This document shows, one piece after another, positions 33,291-45,900 of a stretch of 64,000 nucleotides of DNA. A program made the translations under genes and the position numbers. This DNA comes from Cryoendolithus antarcticus (Eukaryota; Ascomycota; Dothideomycetes; Cladosporiales; Cladosporiaceae). The notes beneath the pieces are model-generated. The model searched no databases. It was not told the origin of the DNA and saw only the letters and a list, made by a program, of their open reading frames with translations. Where the stretch lies: NCBI GenBank assembly GCA_002077065.1, contig NAJO01000006.1:496001-560000 (forward strand), read 5' to 3'. Within the stretch, counting starts at the first letter, position 1. Each line of letters opens with the position of its first letter.

Positions 33291-36200
33291 ATGTACGGTG
33301 GCTCCTCTGTCGCGGGCACTCCCCTGGCCAGCAAGCCGACCAAGCATCACCGCTACTCTTCGATCTCAGGATCTTCAGCTAGCACTGTCAAGCGCACGGC
33401 ATCCCTCAGCTCCTCGGCGCGCAACTCGGTACTCCCGATGAGATCCCAGAGTCCGGGCGAGACTTCTCTGATAGCGCTGCGGGTCAATACTGGAGCGCAG
33501 GTCACGCAGTATGGAAAGCGGAGGAATAGTATAGCGGTCGACCCGTCTGAGCTTGCCGTTGGCGAAGGGATGGTAAACTTGGACCGCTGGTCGCAGTCTA
33601 CCGATTCGAGTGCTCCGTCGCCGGCGAAGATACGCAGGAAGAGAGCTAGTAGTGGTGCAGTGTTGTCTCAGCAGCTTTCTCCACCTCGGAATGCGCAACT
33701 CGAACACTCGCCTGTTGCTAGTCCGAGTAGGAAACCCCTGCCTTCCCCGCAGAGCATATATCGAAGGCAGAAGTCGCCGAATGAGAGTCCTGAGCGAGGG
33801 CGGAGGATGCTGTCACACGCGAAGTCACCATTCGACCCACTGAACACGGGATTCGGTGGGTATACCGCAGGTGGCGCAGATCCGAATGACACCGCTTCGC
33901 CGTCGACAGCTGGTACTGGAACCTCGTCCACCGCAGACATGCTGACGCCATCCACTCGATCATCCTACGCGCAGGACTACTTTGGTGGAGAGAATGTTTC
34001 CCCGAAGCATGGCGCTGTCGGTAAGCGACCAATAGCGCCGAGGACGGTGACTGCTCCGGGATCTACCCTGAATTACTCGCGCATGCCGAGACAGGAGCTT
34101 GCGCCCGAGGTCGCGTCAAGCAGGCGACAGTCAGAGATGGTGGAGTACGGCGACAGGAGTGCGCGACCTGTGACTGCGATACTGGACAATGAGGGAAGAA
34201 TTGAGAAAAGACCGAGACATCGGGAGCGAATGGAGAAGGACAAGAAAGCTATGCTCTCGAAAGCATTGCAAAAGGCGAATACGGCCGTGCTATTGGACAA
34301 TGCGCAGAACTTCGAAGGTGCACTGGAGGCATACATGGATGCATGCCGATTACTGCAGCAGGTCATGGATCGGAGTTCTGGGGCAGAGGATAAGATCAAG
34401 CTTGATGCGATACGAGTGACATACACGAATCGGATCGAGGAACTACGACAGCTAGATGATGGACGGCCGCCGACTCGGGAGGAGAAAGGCTTGCCCACGA
34501 GACCGATGAGCGATGATAGCGTGAAGAGTCCGCAAGACTTGCCGATAAGCCCGATAGATGGCACGATACGGGACTCGGCGATCATAGAGACGGCTACAGC
34601 GACACGGATAATGGACATTCCCCGCCTTGGCTCGATTGGAAACGTGAGGGACAGCTTCTTCTCGAAGACGATAGCGGACGTGGAACGAGCTGGCAGAGGG
34701 AGCGATGCGTCGATTGTGGAGCAGCGAAGGCCGTCTCCTCAGAAAGAGCTTCAATCGCCGGCGGATGACTTACCTTCTGTAATCAAGTCGAACATGTTAC
34801 ACTTGCCACCGACCGCAGACGAACACAGTCGGTACATGCCCGCGCCTCTATCTCCTCGCCGGATACCGCCGCCTACTTTTGAGCCAACGACGACCAGTAT
34901 GCAGCATCAGGCCGAGCCGCAGGCTGTTGCAGGTGCTCAGGGTGAGACACTAGAAGATGACGAGCCCCGAGAGCGGAAAGCTAGTAATGCTTCGGTCTCA
35001 TGGCTAGACACGATCGATGAAACGGCCTCTTCATGTGGATCCTCGGTACATTCGGTGACATCTAAAGACGGCCTGAGACGGAAGCGCGTGTGGGGCCATA
35101 GCGCTGGCACTGATGCAGAGTTCGACGCTGCATTTGACGCTGCTGTAGAGGCAGCGTACGACGAGGGCCTGGAGCCGGACTACGAGCACGCGCGGGCACA
35201 GCAGATCCGAATGCAGCATGCACAACAGCAATCCACGCAAGTGACGAGTCCAGACATCAAGGAGATACTTTCGCCCACTGCGCCGACTTATAGTGGGCAG
35301 AGCTTGGGCGATGAGATCGATGATGAGGAAGAAGAACGCATCTTAGAGGAGTTCACGGCAGACTACGCGCATGGCTTTAATTTCGATCTTTCGACGAAGT
35401 CTGCCCTTCCGAGGCAATCGGACTCGAGCGCCTACTCCATCAGTACGTGGCAGAGTTCGCAGATTTCGGATCGGACGACTGCCGGTACTTCTCTGTCGAC
35501 CGTGCCGGAGGATCTGCTATCCATCAGAGAGACTGGCAAACCCATTAGTGTCATCTCAGCAGCGAGCACGCTTAAGGCGCGACCAGTGTCACCGCCTACG
35601 CTGCCTCCACCCACGAGCGCGTTACCAAGACCGCCTACGCTGAGTGAGAAGCGTGCTTCCTCGACGGTCCGAGCGAGGCGACTCTCCGGCCAGAATCCCA
35701 AGCAACTGAAAATCGAGACGTCTGCGAAGCCCGAGGGACGAAAACGAGCATCCACTTTCCACGTATCGCCGAGCGCACCGCTTGCCAATCAAGATGAGCT
35801 CACGAGATCATTCGCAAGTGAGATCACTGCTCCTGCCCCAGTCGAGCTGCCGACAGTTGAGCTACAGCAAGATCAAGAACTGCAGTCGCCGCCCTCTGTT
35901 GACCTGCGATCTGCGGTCTCACAAGGCAGTATGCCGATGACATCGACCTCTACGGAGCCTCGCATGAGTCTCGACGAGTCGCCTGGCGAGCTGAGGTCGT
36001 TCCGACCAAGCCTCTTCAGGAAGAACAAGTCGTCGATCAGCCTGCGCGATCACTCGATATCGTTGCCCTCGCGAGATGATTCGGACAGCATCAGCACGCC
36101 CATGACCTCGATATTCCAGTTCAGATCGGCAGCGGACTCGTTGACGGCGCAGCGGAGCACTGCGTCGTTGCATGGGTCAGCGATGGCCGAGAGTCAATAT

Positions 36201-37617
36201 TCTGGCGGCGCCTTCTTGTTCGATACCTCACTGTCTAGCCTGCAGATGCCCACTTCTCCTCGTTCGCCTACCCAGCCGACAATACCCAGTGGACTCGAGC
36301 CGTGCCCAGAGTCCTTCCTCCTACGACCTTTCTGGCTTATGCGCGCTATCGGCACGACTATCACGCATCAACGCGGCGGCTTCGTGACACAACGTCTCTT
36401 CGTCCCACGCGAAGTCTGGCAGACGCGCGGCGTTAAGATAAAGTCTATGGAAGATAAGGCGGCCAACTGCGACCTCCTCACCGCCGCTCTGGGACGATTG
36501 GCAAATGTAGATACCTACGATGCCGACGCCGTGATGGAAGAGCTACAAAACTTCGAAGAAGTCATGGAGCGCGTGCAAACCGCTCTGGTCAAGAAGCTCG
36601 GCTCTGAAGTCGGCGTGCACGGCGCGATGGGGATGTTCAGAGATGCGCCATCGCTCTCAACGGCCACTAGCAATCCTGGCAACTCGGCACCAGGCTCAGA
36701 TAGCGCATCGGCCACAGACAAGAACGCCAAGTCCAACTCGGGCAAATCTTACCTCTCCTCGTGGCGCAAACTGCGCAGCAAATCTTCTGGCGCGCCGCTC
36801 GCTTCTACTAATGGCTCTGGGCACAGGAGTCAAGCGAGCGCAGGGGCTGAGCGGGGCGAGCCGCAGCTTATGTCTTCTGTGCCTATGACTTCCTTCATTC
36901 CTGTGGAGCGCAGAGGTCAGAAGAGCGGGAGGGATGTAAAGAGCATGGTATTCGAAGGCCCGCAAAGGGAATACATGGGCAGTGTCGCGCGGCTAGTGGC
37001 GGGTGTTGGCGTACTTGGTAAGTTCCCAGTTCCTCTTCCCTCTGACCCAGTTCGTGCCTGGACGGCGCTTGGCTAGAGACTCGATTGCACGGAAGAACTT
37101 CCTCCGCTCTCTGCAGGGCTAGCTGACGCAACGCGGCTCGCGTGCGCGCCTCCCCTGCTCGATGGCTCGGCTCGCAAGACCCCGTGTCGTACGCGAGCCG
37201 GCTTACAGCAGCTGTCAGCGTTTCAGCCCTGCAGTGTGCCGCTGACAGTATGCATCGCGTGGAGCGGGTCTTACCCTGCGCTTCGTGCTGCCTGTCATCC
37301 TCGGCACGCCGCTGGTCGAATGATCGTGCACGTCGCTCAGGGCTCGCTTCGCGTGGCTACCGGACTTCTCTAGTGTCTATCATAAGCGATATCTGTGCTG
37401 TATGTATGCTGACTATGAGTGTGCTACAGATCAAATCGCGAGGCAAGTAGAGGATCCTGGACTGCGAGGCTCGTCGCAGACGCATGTTGGATTGGAGTTC
37501 AGCATCCGGCATGCGGCGGAATTCTTCGCGTTCTATATCTGCAGATTTGTGCTGGCGGATTTGGGGCTGCTGATTGACAAGTTCGTGAAGAGGGGAACGG
37601 AGTGGGCGCTGGCTTGA
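33291..37617 (+). CDS. MIT-domain protein, large and disordered
   Basis: Protein of 1304 aa from exons 33291-37017 and 37430-37617. The frame is open further upstream, but only with a TTG at 33255, so the ATG at 33291 (MYGGSS) is used. A Ser/Pro-rich first quarter leads to an MIT (microtubule interacting and transport) three-helix bundle at about 313-385 (KALQKANTAVLLDNAQ). MIT domains bind ESCRT-III tails, so endosomal or cytokinetic function is inferred. A long disordered stretch follows, then a conserved-looking C-terminal region from about residue 1000 (LRPFWLMRAIG, RLFVPREVW) that continues in the last exon (DQIARQVEDPGL, HAAEFFAFY). The 412-nt intron is the longest in the window; its GTAAGT donor, TGCTGAC branch and TACAG acceptor are good. 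I do not know a named orthologue. Confidence 0.82.
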
Positions 37618-40600
37618 GCGACGAACTGCTGAGAGGCAGAGATTCAGCTGGCCGTGTCAGGACATCAAGGCTCACGCGAGGAATCGCACTGCGAATGCAG
37701 TCCGGACTGCAACGAGAAGACATGTACAGATAGGGAATGATACCCAAATGATCTTCGCGTACGATTAGACTTGCTAGAGAGACCAAGGCATTCATTACTT
37801 GCTTTGCGAAACAAAACACACGATGCTGAGAGAGTTGGCCGACTTTCTTCGCGGTCCTCACTACGACCTTGCGTCGAGCATGCTGATCGCGAAGCCAGAC
37901 CTGCGACCCTCATCACGCAGATCACCACCTCGCACCACATCGTAAGTTGCCCGCTTTCCCAATGACCAGCCATCTTCGACCTCCCCCCTTTCCGGTTCAA
38001 GGGTCACGACTTCCCACTCCCTTGACTCGATCTACTCTCCTTGATCCATTTCAACAACGCGGCTTTGCAGGCAGCATGTCCGCAGCGCACCTTCTGCAAG
38101 GCTTGGTAGATTTGGATGTCGTTCTCGAGAGCCTGTAAGTAGCTTTCGTACTGGACTGGAGGAGCCTTTGACGATGTGTTTGACGAGGCTGAAGGGGAGG
38201 GGGTGAGGGTGTAGAGGCAAGGTGGAAAGTCCATTGTGCAGGTGTTGGAGTAACGATCGTGACTAGCTCCACAGGATCGAGCTGGGTGCGGCCTTTGGTC
38301 CCAGCTCTGGGTCAAGACGAGGTAGCGAGCGAAACTAGATCGTGGACAACTAGGAATTCCGTAAAGTGGCTTGTTGGATGCTCAGGTCTTGACCGGTGTC
38401 GTAACAGCTATCGATAGCGATCGAGTAGGTTGACTTTGAAGTTGATTGGCGATGCCAGATTGCTAGGGGTGTGAGGTATGTATCGCTTCTGCGTGTTCGT
38501 GGAGATAAAGCGATCCAAGTGCAGCTCTTGGTGATGCTTCGAGGATCTTATAGCCTTCGACTTTGTTCCGTGTCGTGTGTGTGCTACATTATTGACACTC
38601 GAAGTATATGGGACACTGAGAATGCGATGCCGTGACTTACCAAGATGCCCTGCACATATGTTGCAAACACCTCCTCCGTTAAGCGACCGCGGCAACGACC
38701 GTACATACATTGTCGAGGCCCAATACCGACCGCGCGAGATGACTGACATCTGGGGACCCATGGCTCCACTCCAAACGCATGTTCCGAATATGCCTTCGTC
38801 CGGCACAACCCAAAGTCGGAAGGCTCCCCTCGCTTGCACTCTCTCCGCGTCAACATTGCGCTGCCGCGTCGGCAACTGGGTGTGAGGACACGAACGCCTC
38901 GGAACGTGAACTCACGCGGGCGACGCTCGGGGATGGTGCCGTAAATGTAAACCCAGATACGCGAGCATTGGGGTACATGTCGACAACACAAAAGCCGCTC
39001 ACGTCTAGCAAGCGTTCAGCCGGAAGCTTCGCAGATATGCGTAGGGATCCCCTCGCTTGACTCGTGTTTCGCCTCGATAGCGATGTCGATACTCGACACC
39101 AACTGGCCTGCTGACCTGGCAGCCGATAGTGGCTGTCGTGATTATCATCACGCAAGCCCAGGCGGTTCGGGTCAGGGCAACAGATGTCAGCTTGGCAGCG
39201 ATGTGGAATGAAGTGAGGTTACGGGATCGACAGAACTCTGGAAGCGACGCTGCGGACCCCAGTCGGCTGCAGGGCTTAGATCGGGTGGCATCTGCCTTCT
39301 CGGCTCGCCTGCGTTGAAAGCCCTGATGTCGAGATGCCTGAGGGCGATCGCTGTAGTGGCTGCTGTGCGCTTGCTGTTTGGGGAGTTAGAGGCGTCTTCG
39401 AGAAGGTCTGCACAGGTGGCGTTTCCATCGTCAAGCTAATAACATGCGGCATTCTGACGACGCAGGAACATGGGCAAGGGAGTATAGGTGCGTTCGGCAC
39501 CTTGCTACGGGATACGAGCGCAAGGAGCGGCACGAGGTGTTTCGCAACGACCGCTGCTCTGGACGCGAAGTGAGAATTGGTCGTTTATTTGGACGATCGT
39601 GTGAGTGGGGTCTGACCTCGCTTAGGGCAACGGAACTCAGATTCATCAGCCACATGGGCATGAAATGCTGTGCAACCGCTGCTCGACATCTGGTCGTGCA
39701 GTCGCCTGACCGCACGTCGAGCGGTGTCGTACAGTGCGCGTGAGTGCGCTAGTCGTTGACATGATGGCTTCAACAGGTTTACGGCATCTAAGCGTGGTGC
39801 CGTGGATGTTTGGTTTCGCGGCCTGCAATGAATGATAGATATGTGGTTTCACGATGAGACTGCTTTGCAGCAGCCCGTCACAAGAAAGCGTCAAGCGACT
39901 TTCGGACTTGACATCTAATGGCATTTCCCACCACGATCGCGTGCTGTCACAACAAGATGTAGGGCTTTCATGTGTCGATATGGTCTACTAGCCGAGCGTT
40001 CCGGAAAGCAGAGTTGCCGGGCGTGCAGTCTTGACGTATCAGACATGTCACCGCTACAGACAACATATGGCCGAGTCCGAAAACCCTTCTGCATATTGAC
40101 ACATATTTCCTGCTACTCCGTTGATCGTCCCGTCTTGCGTCAAGCCTACATATAACCGTCTGCAACGTCCAATGGCCTGGTGACTGCGTGAAGACAGACT
40201 CTTGAGCGATCACTACCTGGACGTCACATTGCCTTCACGAACGCGGCTTACCCATCGGCGAGCGTAACGACGGTATTGCTTGTCGAAGCGTACAGGAATA
40301 TTTTTGTATCAAGATCTCTAACATTTCCTGGCGACCGTGTGTCTAACGTTGCAAGCGAGCTCCCGACCTGCGGATCCCACGCCAAATCGATCGATCAAGT
40401 CGCCGAGTATTCTAGGCCATCAACTCGACACCGCCGCCTTCGACTGCCGGCAGCGCTCTTGACCACGAACATACACTCAAACCCGTTGAAGATATTGCAT
40501 GCACTATACTGTGCAGCGCCGGAAGCGTGTCGTACATCCACTAAGTCGGCACTTGCCACAGTGCACAAGCCTGGTCCACCGGTTGTTGGTTGCAAGGATC

Positions 40601-40682
40601 AATCCTACATTGCTGGACTGTAACACAGTACCTGTGACACTTCGACTCTGCATACCTAAGCTGCTGGGTCTTATCGACTAGC
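37618..40682. other. gene-poor spacer of about 3.1 kb
   Basis: The longest stretch without a supported gene. Dozens of short frames of about 60-150 codons on both strands have no recognisable feature. One minus-strand frame at 38004-38234 is listed separately with low confidence. The last few hundred bases should contain the P450 promoter. Confidence 0.45.
38004..38234 (-). CDS. possible small hypothetical protein, 76 aa
   Basis: Single frame from ATG 38234 to stop 38006-38004. After a Ser/Thr-rich start it encodes a helical-looking segment, YLQALENDIQIYQALQK, with two Cys and a basic end. The codon pattern looks mildly protein-like, but I recognise no family. A GTGCGC after the Lys codon could be a splice donor, so the frame may be only one exon. 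It may equally be chance. Confidence 0.25.
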   Translation of the reverse strand: MDFPPCLYTLTPSPSASSNTSSKAPPVQYESYLQALENDIQIYQALQKVRCGHAACKAALLKWIKESRSSQGSGKS

Positions 40683-42626
40683 ATGGTCAGCTATGTCCTC
40701 ATTGCCTTTGTAGGCCTGGCGATTGCGTATGGCGTGCACACATATCGATGCTTCGCCACCAACCTCGCCGCTGCAAAACAGTCGGGCTTTCCAATCGTTG
40801 CCGGACCGATATACAACTTCAATACATTTTGGCTGATCACTCATCGACTATGGCTGCCCTTGTTCAAGCGACTGCCGAAGGCATGGATCGAGCCATGGAT
40901 CGAGTAAGTCAGCAATAGCCCAGATTGACGCACTTCGGCATGAGGTTCAACGATACTGACGATAGACAGATTCATGACACCCGACTGGGTCTGGACGAAG
41001 CTGTACGATGCCTTCCGCGATCGAGACATCGACGCATTTATTCTTGTGTCTCCAGGACGCAATACTCTGTACGTCGCGGACGCAGAAGCCATCAATCAAA
41101 TCACCACTCGGCGCAACGATTTTCCAAAGCCAATCGAGATATACCGTAGCGTGGATATCTTCGGCAAGAATGTCGTCTCAACCGAAGGTCAAATCTGGCG
41201 GCATCACCGCAAGATCACCAGTCCTCCGTTCACGGAACGCAACAATCATCTAGTTTGGCAGGAGTCGCTGCACCAGGCCCAGGAGATGATGATCGGCTGG
41301 ATGGGCACTTCAGACGCTGTCAGCAAGAGCCTTCACGACGTCTCGGACCAGGCGATGCGACTGAGTTTGCACGTCATCAGTCGTGCAGGCTTCGGGCAGC
41401 GTCTCACTTGGCCACATGAGGAACCGGATCAAATTGTGCCAGAGGGACACACGCTCACATACAAGGATGCTTTGCAGACTTTACTCGAGAATGTCATCAC
41501 AGTAATGCTGACACCTCGCTGGCTACTCGCCAATTCACCTCTAAAGCTGCACAAAGTAGCCCAGGAGTCCTTTGTTGAATGGGGAAAGTACATGCGCGAG
41601 ATGTACCATACGAAGCGTGATGAGGTAGCCAGTGGCGAAACTCGCGAAGGAATGGATCTCATGGGAGCGCTGGTCAAAGGCGCAGGTATCACTCCCGAGT
41701 CTATCGAGAAATCGAAAGCCGACCCTTCACAATCGACCCAGCTCCTTACTGACGACGAGATCCTCGGCAACGCCTTCGTCTTCATCCTCGCTGGCCACGA
41801 AACAGCGGCAAACACAATCCACTTCTCCGCGCTCTTCCTCGCCATGAATCCTGCCTCGCAACGCAACCTGCAAGCAGACTTGGACAGCATCCTCGGCGAT
41901 CGACCGTCGAGCGAGTGGGACTACGACGAAGACATGCCCAAGCTCTTCGCCGGCATGTGCGGCGCAGTGATGAACGAACAGCTCCGCCTCATTCCACCCG
42001 TCGTCGGTATCCCAAAATCGACAGCCAAAAACTCGCCGCAAGGTCTGCAGATTGGAGGGAAGCATTACACTGTACCTGGGGATTGCTATGTGACTCTCGA
42101 GACTGCTGCTGTGCACAGAAACCCAAAGTACTGGCCGCACACCTCGGACGAGGACCTTCTCGAATTCCGGCCGGAGCGCTGGCTACTTGAAAAAGACGCC
42201 AACGGGCCCTCTACAAAAGCTCAGCACAACGACGGCTACACCTCAGAAGATGACCTCGACTTCGACGGCCCGGACAAACGCGCTGATACCGCCGCATCGA
42301 TGTTCACGCCCAAGAAAGGCGCCTACATACCCTTCTCAGATGGCTACCGCAGCTGCCTTGGCCGGCGCTTCGCACAAATTGAGATTCTGGCCGTGTTGGC
42401 GGAGGTGTTCAAGAACTTCACCGTGGAGCTGGACATCTCCGGTTTCCTGGCTGATGGAGAAACGGAGGCTGGGCTGAGCGAGGAGAGGAGACAGGTGTTG
42501 TGGCAGAGGGCGAAGGATAAGGCGAACTATCTGCTGAGGACTGGGATGATGACCGTGATCACAATTCAACTCAGAGGTGAGAAGGTGCCACTGAGGTTTA
42601 GGCGGAGGGAGGTGAAGAAGCAGTGA
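40683..42626 (+). CDS. Cytochrome P450 monooxygenase (unusually long)
   Basis: ER-anchored haem-thiolate monooxygenase. Exons 40683-40903 and 40970-42626 (66-nt intron, GTAAGT..GACAG) give 625 aa, against 500-550 for most fungal P450s. An N-terminal membrane anchor lies at about residues 2-22. The I-helix oxygen motif AGHETA is near 347, the K-helix E-x-x-R (EQLR) near 408 and the PERF-type motif (FRPERW) near 473. The haem-binding loop FSDGYRSCLGRRFA has its Cys at about 535. Extra length comes from an acidic insertion between the PERF motif and haem loop and a charged C-terminus. The CYP family and substrate cannot be assigned by eye. No other biosynthetic gene adjoins it; it converges on the RCO1-like gene. 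Confidence 0.92.
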
Positions 42627-42993
42627 GGGCTAGCGACGGAGCATATAGACGGAGGCCGTGTTGTCAGACTGATCCATGGCAATGCATCTCAATTAGATGC
42701 CAGCAAGTAGCATGTTGGTGGATGTCCTACTGTACGCGTAGTGCATGGTATGCAGCCGTTTCCGGTCTACCCCACAGCAGCCTTGTAGAAGGCCTGCCTC
42801 AAGCCCGCCAGCATCCTGATCTCCCGGCGTCTCGAAGCTCAATCATAGGGAGCGCATTCTTGAAGCTGCGGCTATCTCTCGTCGCGATGCTTTGGGCAAC
42901 CGTGACCCTTTCGTGCGGCGATGACAGTCGTCATGCGTGATGCCCTTGGCCATTAGATGTGAACAAGCCCATGAAAAGTGATCACAAACTACT
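42627..42993. other. intergenic between convergent genes
   Basis: A 367-nt region holding the 3' UTRs of the P450 (plus) and the RCO1-like gene (minus). Nothing else seen. Confidence 0.5.
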
Positions 42994-45900
42994 TCAAGGC
43001 TTGCCACCCGCCAGCTTCCGCGCGATCAGCTCCTGCAACTTCAGCAGGTCCTCCCTCTGCTCCGGCGTAATCAGCTCGATGCCATCACTGCCAGGCGGAC
43101 TTGGAGGCATCTCGCCCCCGTTCGCGTCTACGGCACCCTCGTTGGCCTCGGTGGTGGCGACATGGTCGAGGACAGCTTCTGGCGCTTCAGTCTATGGCAG
43201 TATTAGTCGAGTGTTTCTCGAGCGATGCTGTGGACCAGGGAATACTCACTATGAGAGCAGAGACGAGGTTCTCGACCTTGTCTGCACCCAAGCCGATGTC
43301 TTGATTGCTGCTAGCCATCTGTGCAAGCAGTAGTGCAGTCTGCTGGTCGCGGATGGAGCGACTGCTGAAGCTCAATTGACCAAGTTGACTGGGTGGATAC
43401 GTCTCCTGCAGTCTGCGTTGCTTCGTGGGCCGACCGTCGTCAGTCGGAAATGAGCGTGTCCTACGACTGCTGTCAATAAAGATCGCAATATTCACTGCGA
43501 CAAGGCCGACGTACTGCTTGATCTTCTCGATGAAGTCGAGCTTGATACCCGCAGTGGGCATCTTGTACATCACGCCCTGACCATACGCATCTTCTTCATC
43601 GAATTCGTCTTCGTCTTCATCGCTCTCCTCGTCGGCGATCTCGATGACGCCGGTGTTGAGCTGGCCGCGTCTGAGCGCTGTCTGCACTGGCTTGAGCTTC
43701 GTAGCCCGGCGGATGTTCATTGTGCGACGAGGCACCATGCGAGCGACCTCGATGTTGCGCAGGACGTGATCGACATGTAGCGGACACATCCAGTCGCCAG
43801 TCTTGCCGCCGAGAGCATCGCGGCACGGTGGGTTGGCGAGTGGTGGATCAAGGCAGTCAAGATGCCATGACTGAGTGCAGTGGTCGCACTGTATGATCGG
43901 GCGCTTGCCGGCTGACGATTTGCCGCAGTAGTAGCACAGCACAGGGTTACCTTTGCTGTCCTTCAGTTTCAGATCATCAGGTCTGTCATCGTAGCCAGCT
44001 CGGTTTCTGTATTGAAGTCAGTATGTGGCTTGCGTAATGCTCCTCGGGCGCAGTGCGGAGCTTACCGAGCTTTCGGCCTGACTTCGACAAATTCGCCGCG
44101 TTTGCCTTCAGACACACCAACAAACTCCACCTTGAGCTCTGCTGGTAGTGTAAAGGTGACTGGGTTGCGCTTGTATAGACTGTTGAGAAGTGGGCCGAAC
44201 AAGCCGTTTGCTGCCCGTTCAGGCTGCTCGATGGTGGTAGGACGCTTCGCCACGCAGTCGAAGCAAAACCAAGGCTCGTTCAATTCGCTTGCGTCCTCGT
44301 TCAGAGGAGGATCGAGGCATGTGAAGTGGAAAGAGCGGTCGCAACCATCACAGCAAAGCAGGAAGCCGCTGCCGCCGCAAGAAGAGCAGAAATCGTTGTT
44401 TTCAGATTGCTGTGAGAAGTCAGCCAGGGTGCTCAGATACCGTGACAGTACTGTTGCTCAGACTGGTGATGGGTAGCGATAAGCAGGAAGATGCATGTGT
44501 ATTTTCGTGGTGTGCGAGCTGTTTGTGTGATGCAGTGATGCAGGAAGTCCGGAAAGGCGGAGGGTTTCGGGCTCTGCCCAAGGCTGTCTTACCTCCTCGT
44601 TGTCATCAATCCCGATTGGGCTGTCGCGTCCTGCGCCACCATTACTCAACAGACCTGTGTTGGCGACCGGCGCCTTCTTTTCTGGTCTGGATCGGGTATG
44701 CATGGTCAGTCAATGATCCAAGATTGTGCGAGTAATAAAATGCAGTATGCGACAAGATTGGTGAAGATGCAGATTGGGCGATGAACGCGCGAAGAGAAAG
44801 AAAAGGGAGTCCATGTTGCGATGGCTGGTAGACAATGCAGCAAACATCACAATAGGATCTCCAGTGTACAATAGAAGTGTGCGGCAATTCTGAAACTCAT
44901 TGCGCATCTTGATGTTGCGGAGTTGTGAGAAACGGAAGGAGGGAGGGAGACTCACGAAGTTTTTGTCTTGGCACGCTTCCCAGTGGTCCTGGCGGGTCCT
45001 TTCCACACATGCGGCGTACCACGTCTCGATGATAGCGCCGGCGAGGACAAAGGAGAGTCCAGGTCGGTAGACACGGCTCGACTTCCTCGTGCGCTTGATG
45101 GCTCCAAGCCATTCGGTCGTAGAGTGATCTTGGGCGGTACGAGCGCATCTTGCCTTGAAGAAGTCCGCACTTCATTTCGCAAGCCAGAAGACGTGCGCAC
45201 GTTGCTTTCTTCGTACTGATACTCGCGCTGCACTCTCCCACTGAGGCGCTGCTTCTTCGCTGCCAGCTCTCGCTCGTTGCTAGAGTCCTCAAGATCTGCC
45301 TCGGCGGATGAGCGCTTTAGGCTGCCATTCTGCGCGCCCACTCTGAGAGCGTGGTTCGTGGGCGGCGCATCAGAGCTCACGCGTCCAGTAGTGCGCGATG
45401 GCAAAGTGAGTGAGTCGGATTTGGCATCTGCACCATCCTCGACTTCCGATAGATCCGTAAGCTCAGAGTCGTCCGAAAGTGCAGCCACATCCTCAGTCCG
45501 TGGAGTTGAAACCATGGTGGCCATGCTACTGTTGCTCTCTAGTCGAGGTTCGGCAGATCTCCGTCCAGCGTTCGATTTGATGGATGGCTTTGGTTTGTTG
45601 ATGGCTTCCAAGCGTTCCGTGGAAGGGATAGCAGGTGGCGCGATAGTTGGTGCAATGTTGTTTTCTTGAGGCTCGACTTTCACAGGTGAACGAACGGGAA
45701 GTGACTTGGTGCCATTCTCCAAGCGCGGCTGCTCCCGCGGTGTGTCTTTCTGCTGAGCCTGCTGACGCAGCGTTCGCTTTGCCTTCTTCACATAATCCGA
45801 AAACTCTGCAGTCTGTTTTGGCGTAGCTTTCTGCAGCAGCACGACTTCCAGTAGTCCAGTAAGGTGTGCGTCTGTCAAACTCATGCGGTGTATTTCCTCA

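Noticed and set aside
43617..43826. Short Arg-rich minus-strand frame
   Set aside because: It lies inside exon 4 of the RCO1-like gene in another frame.
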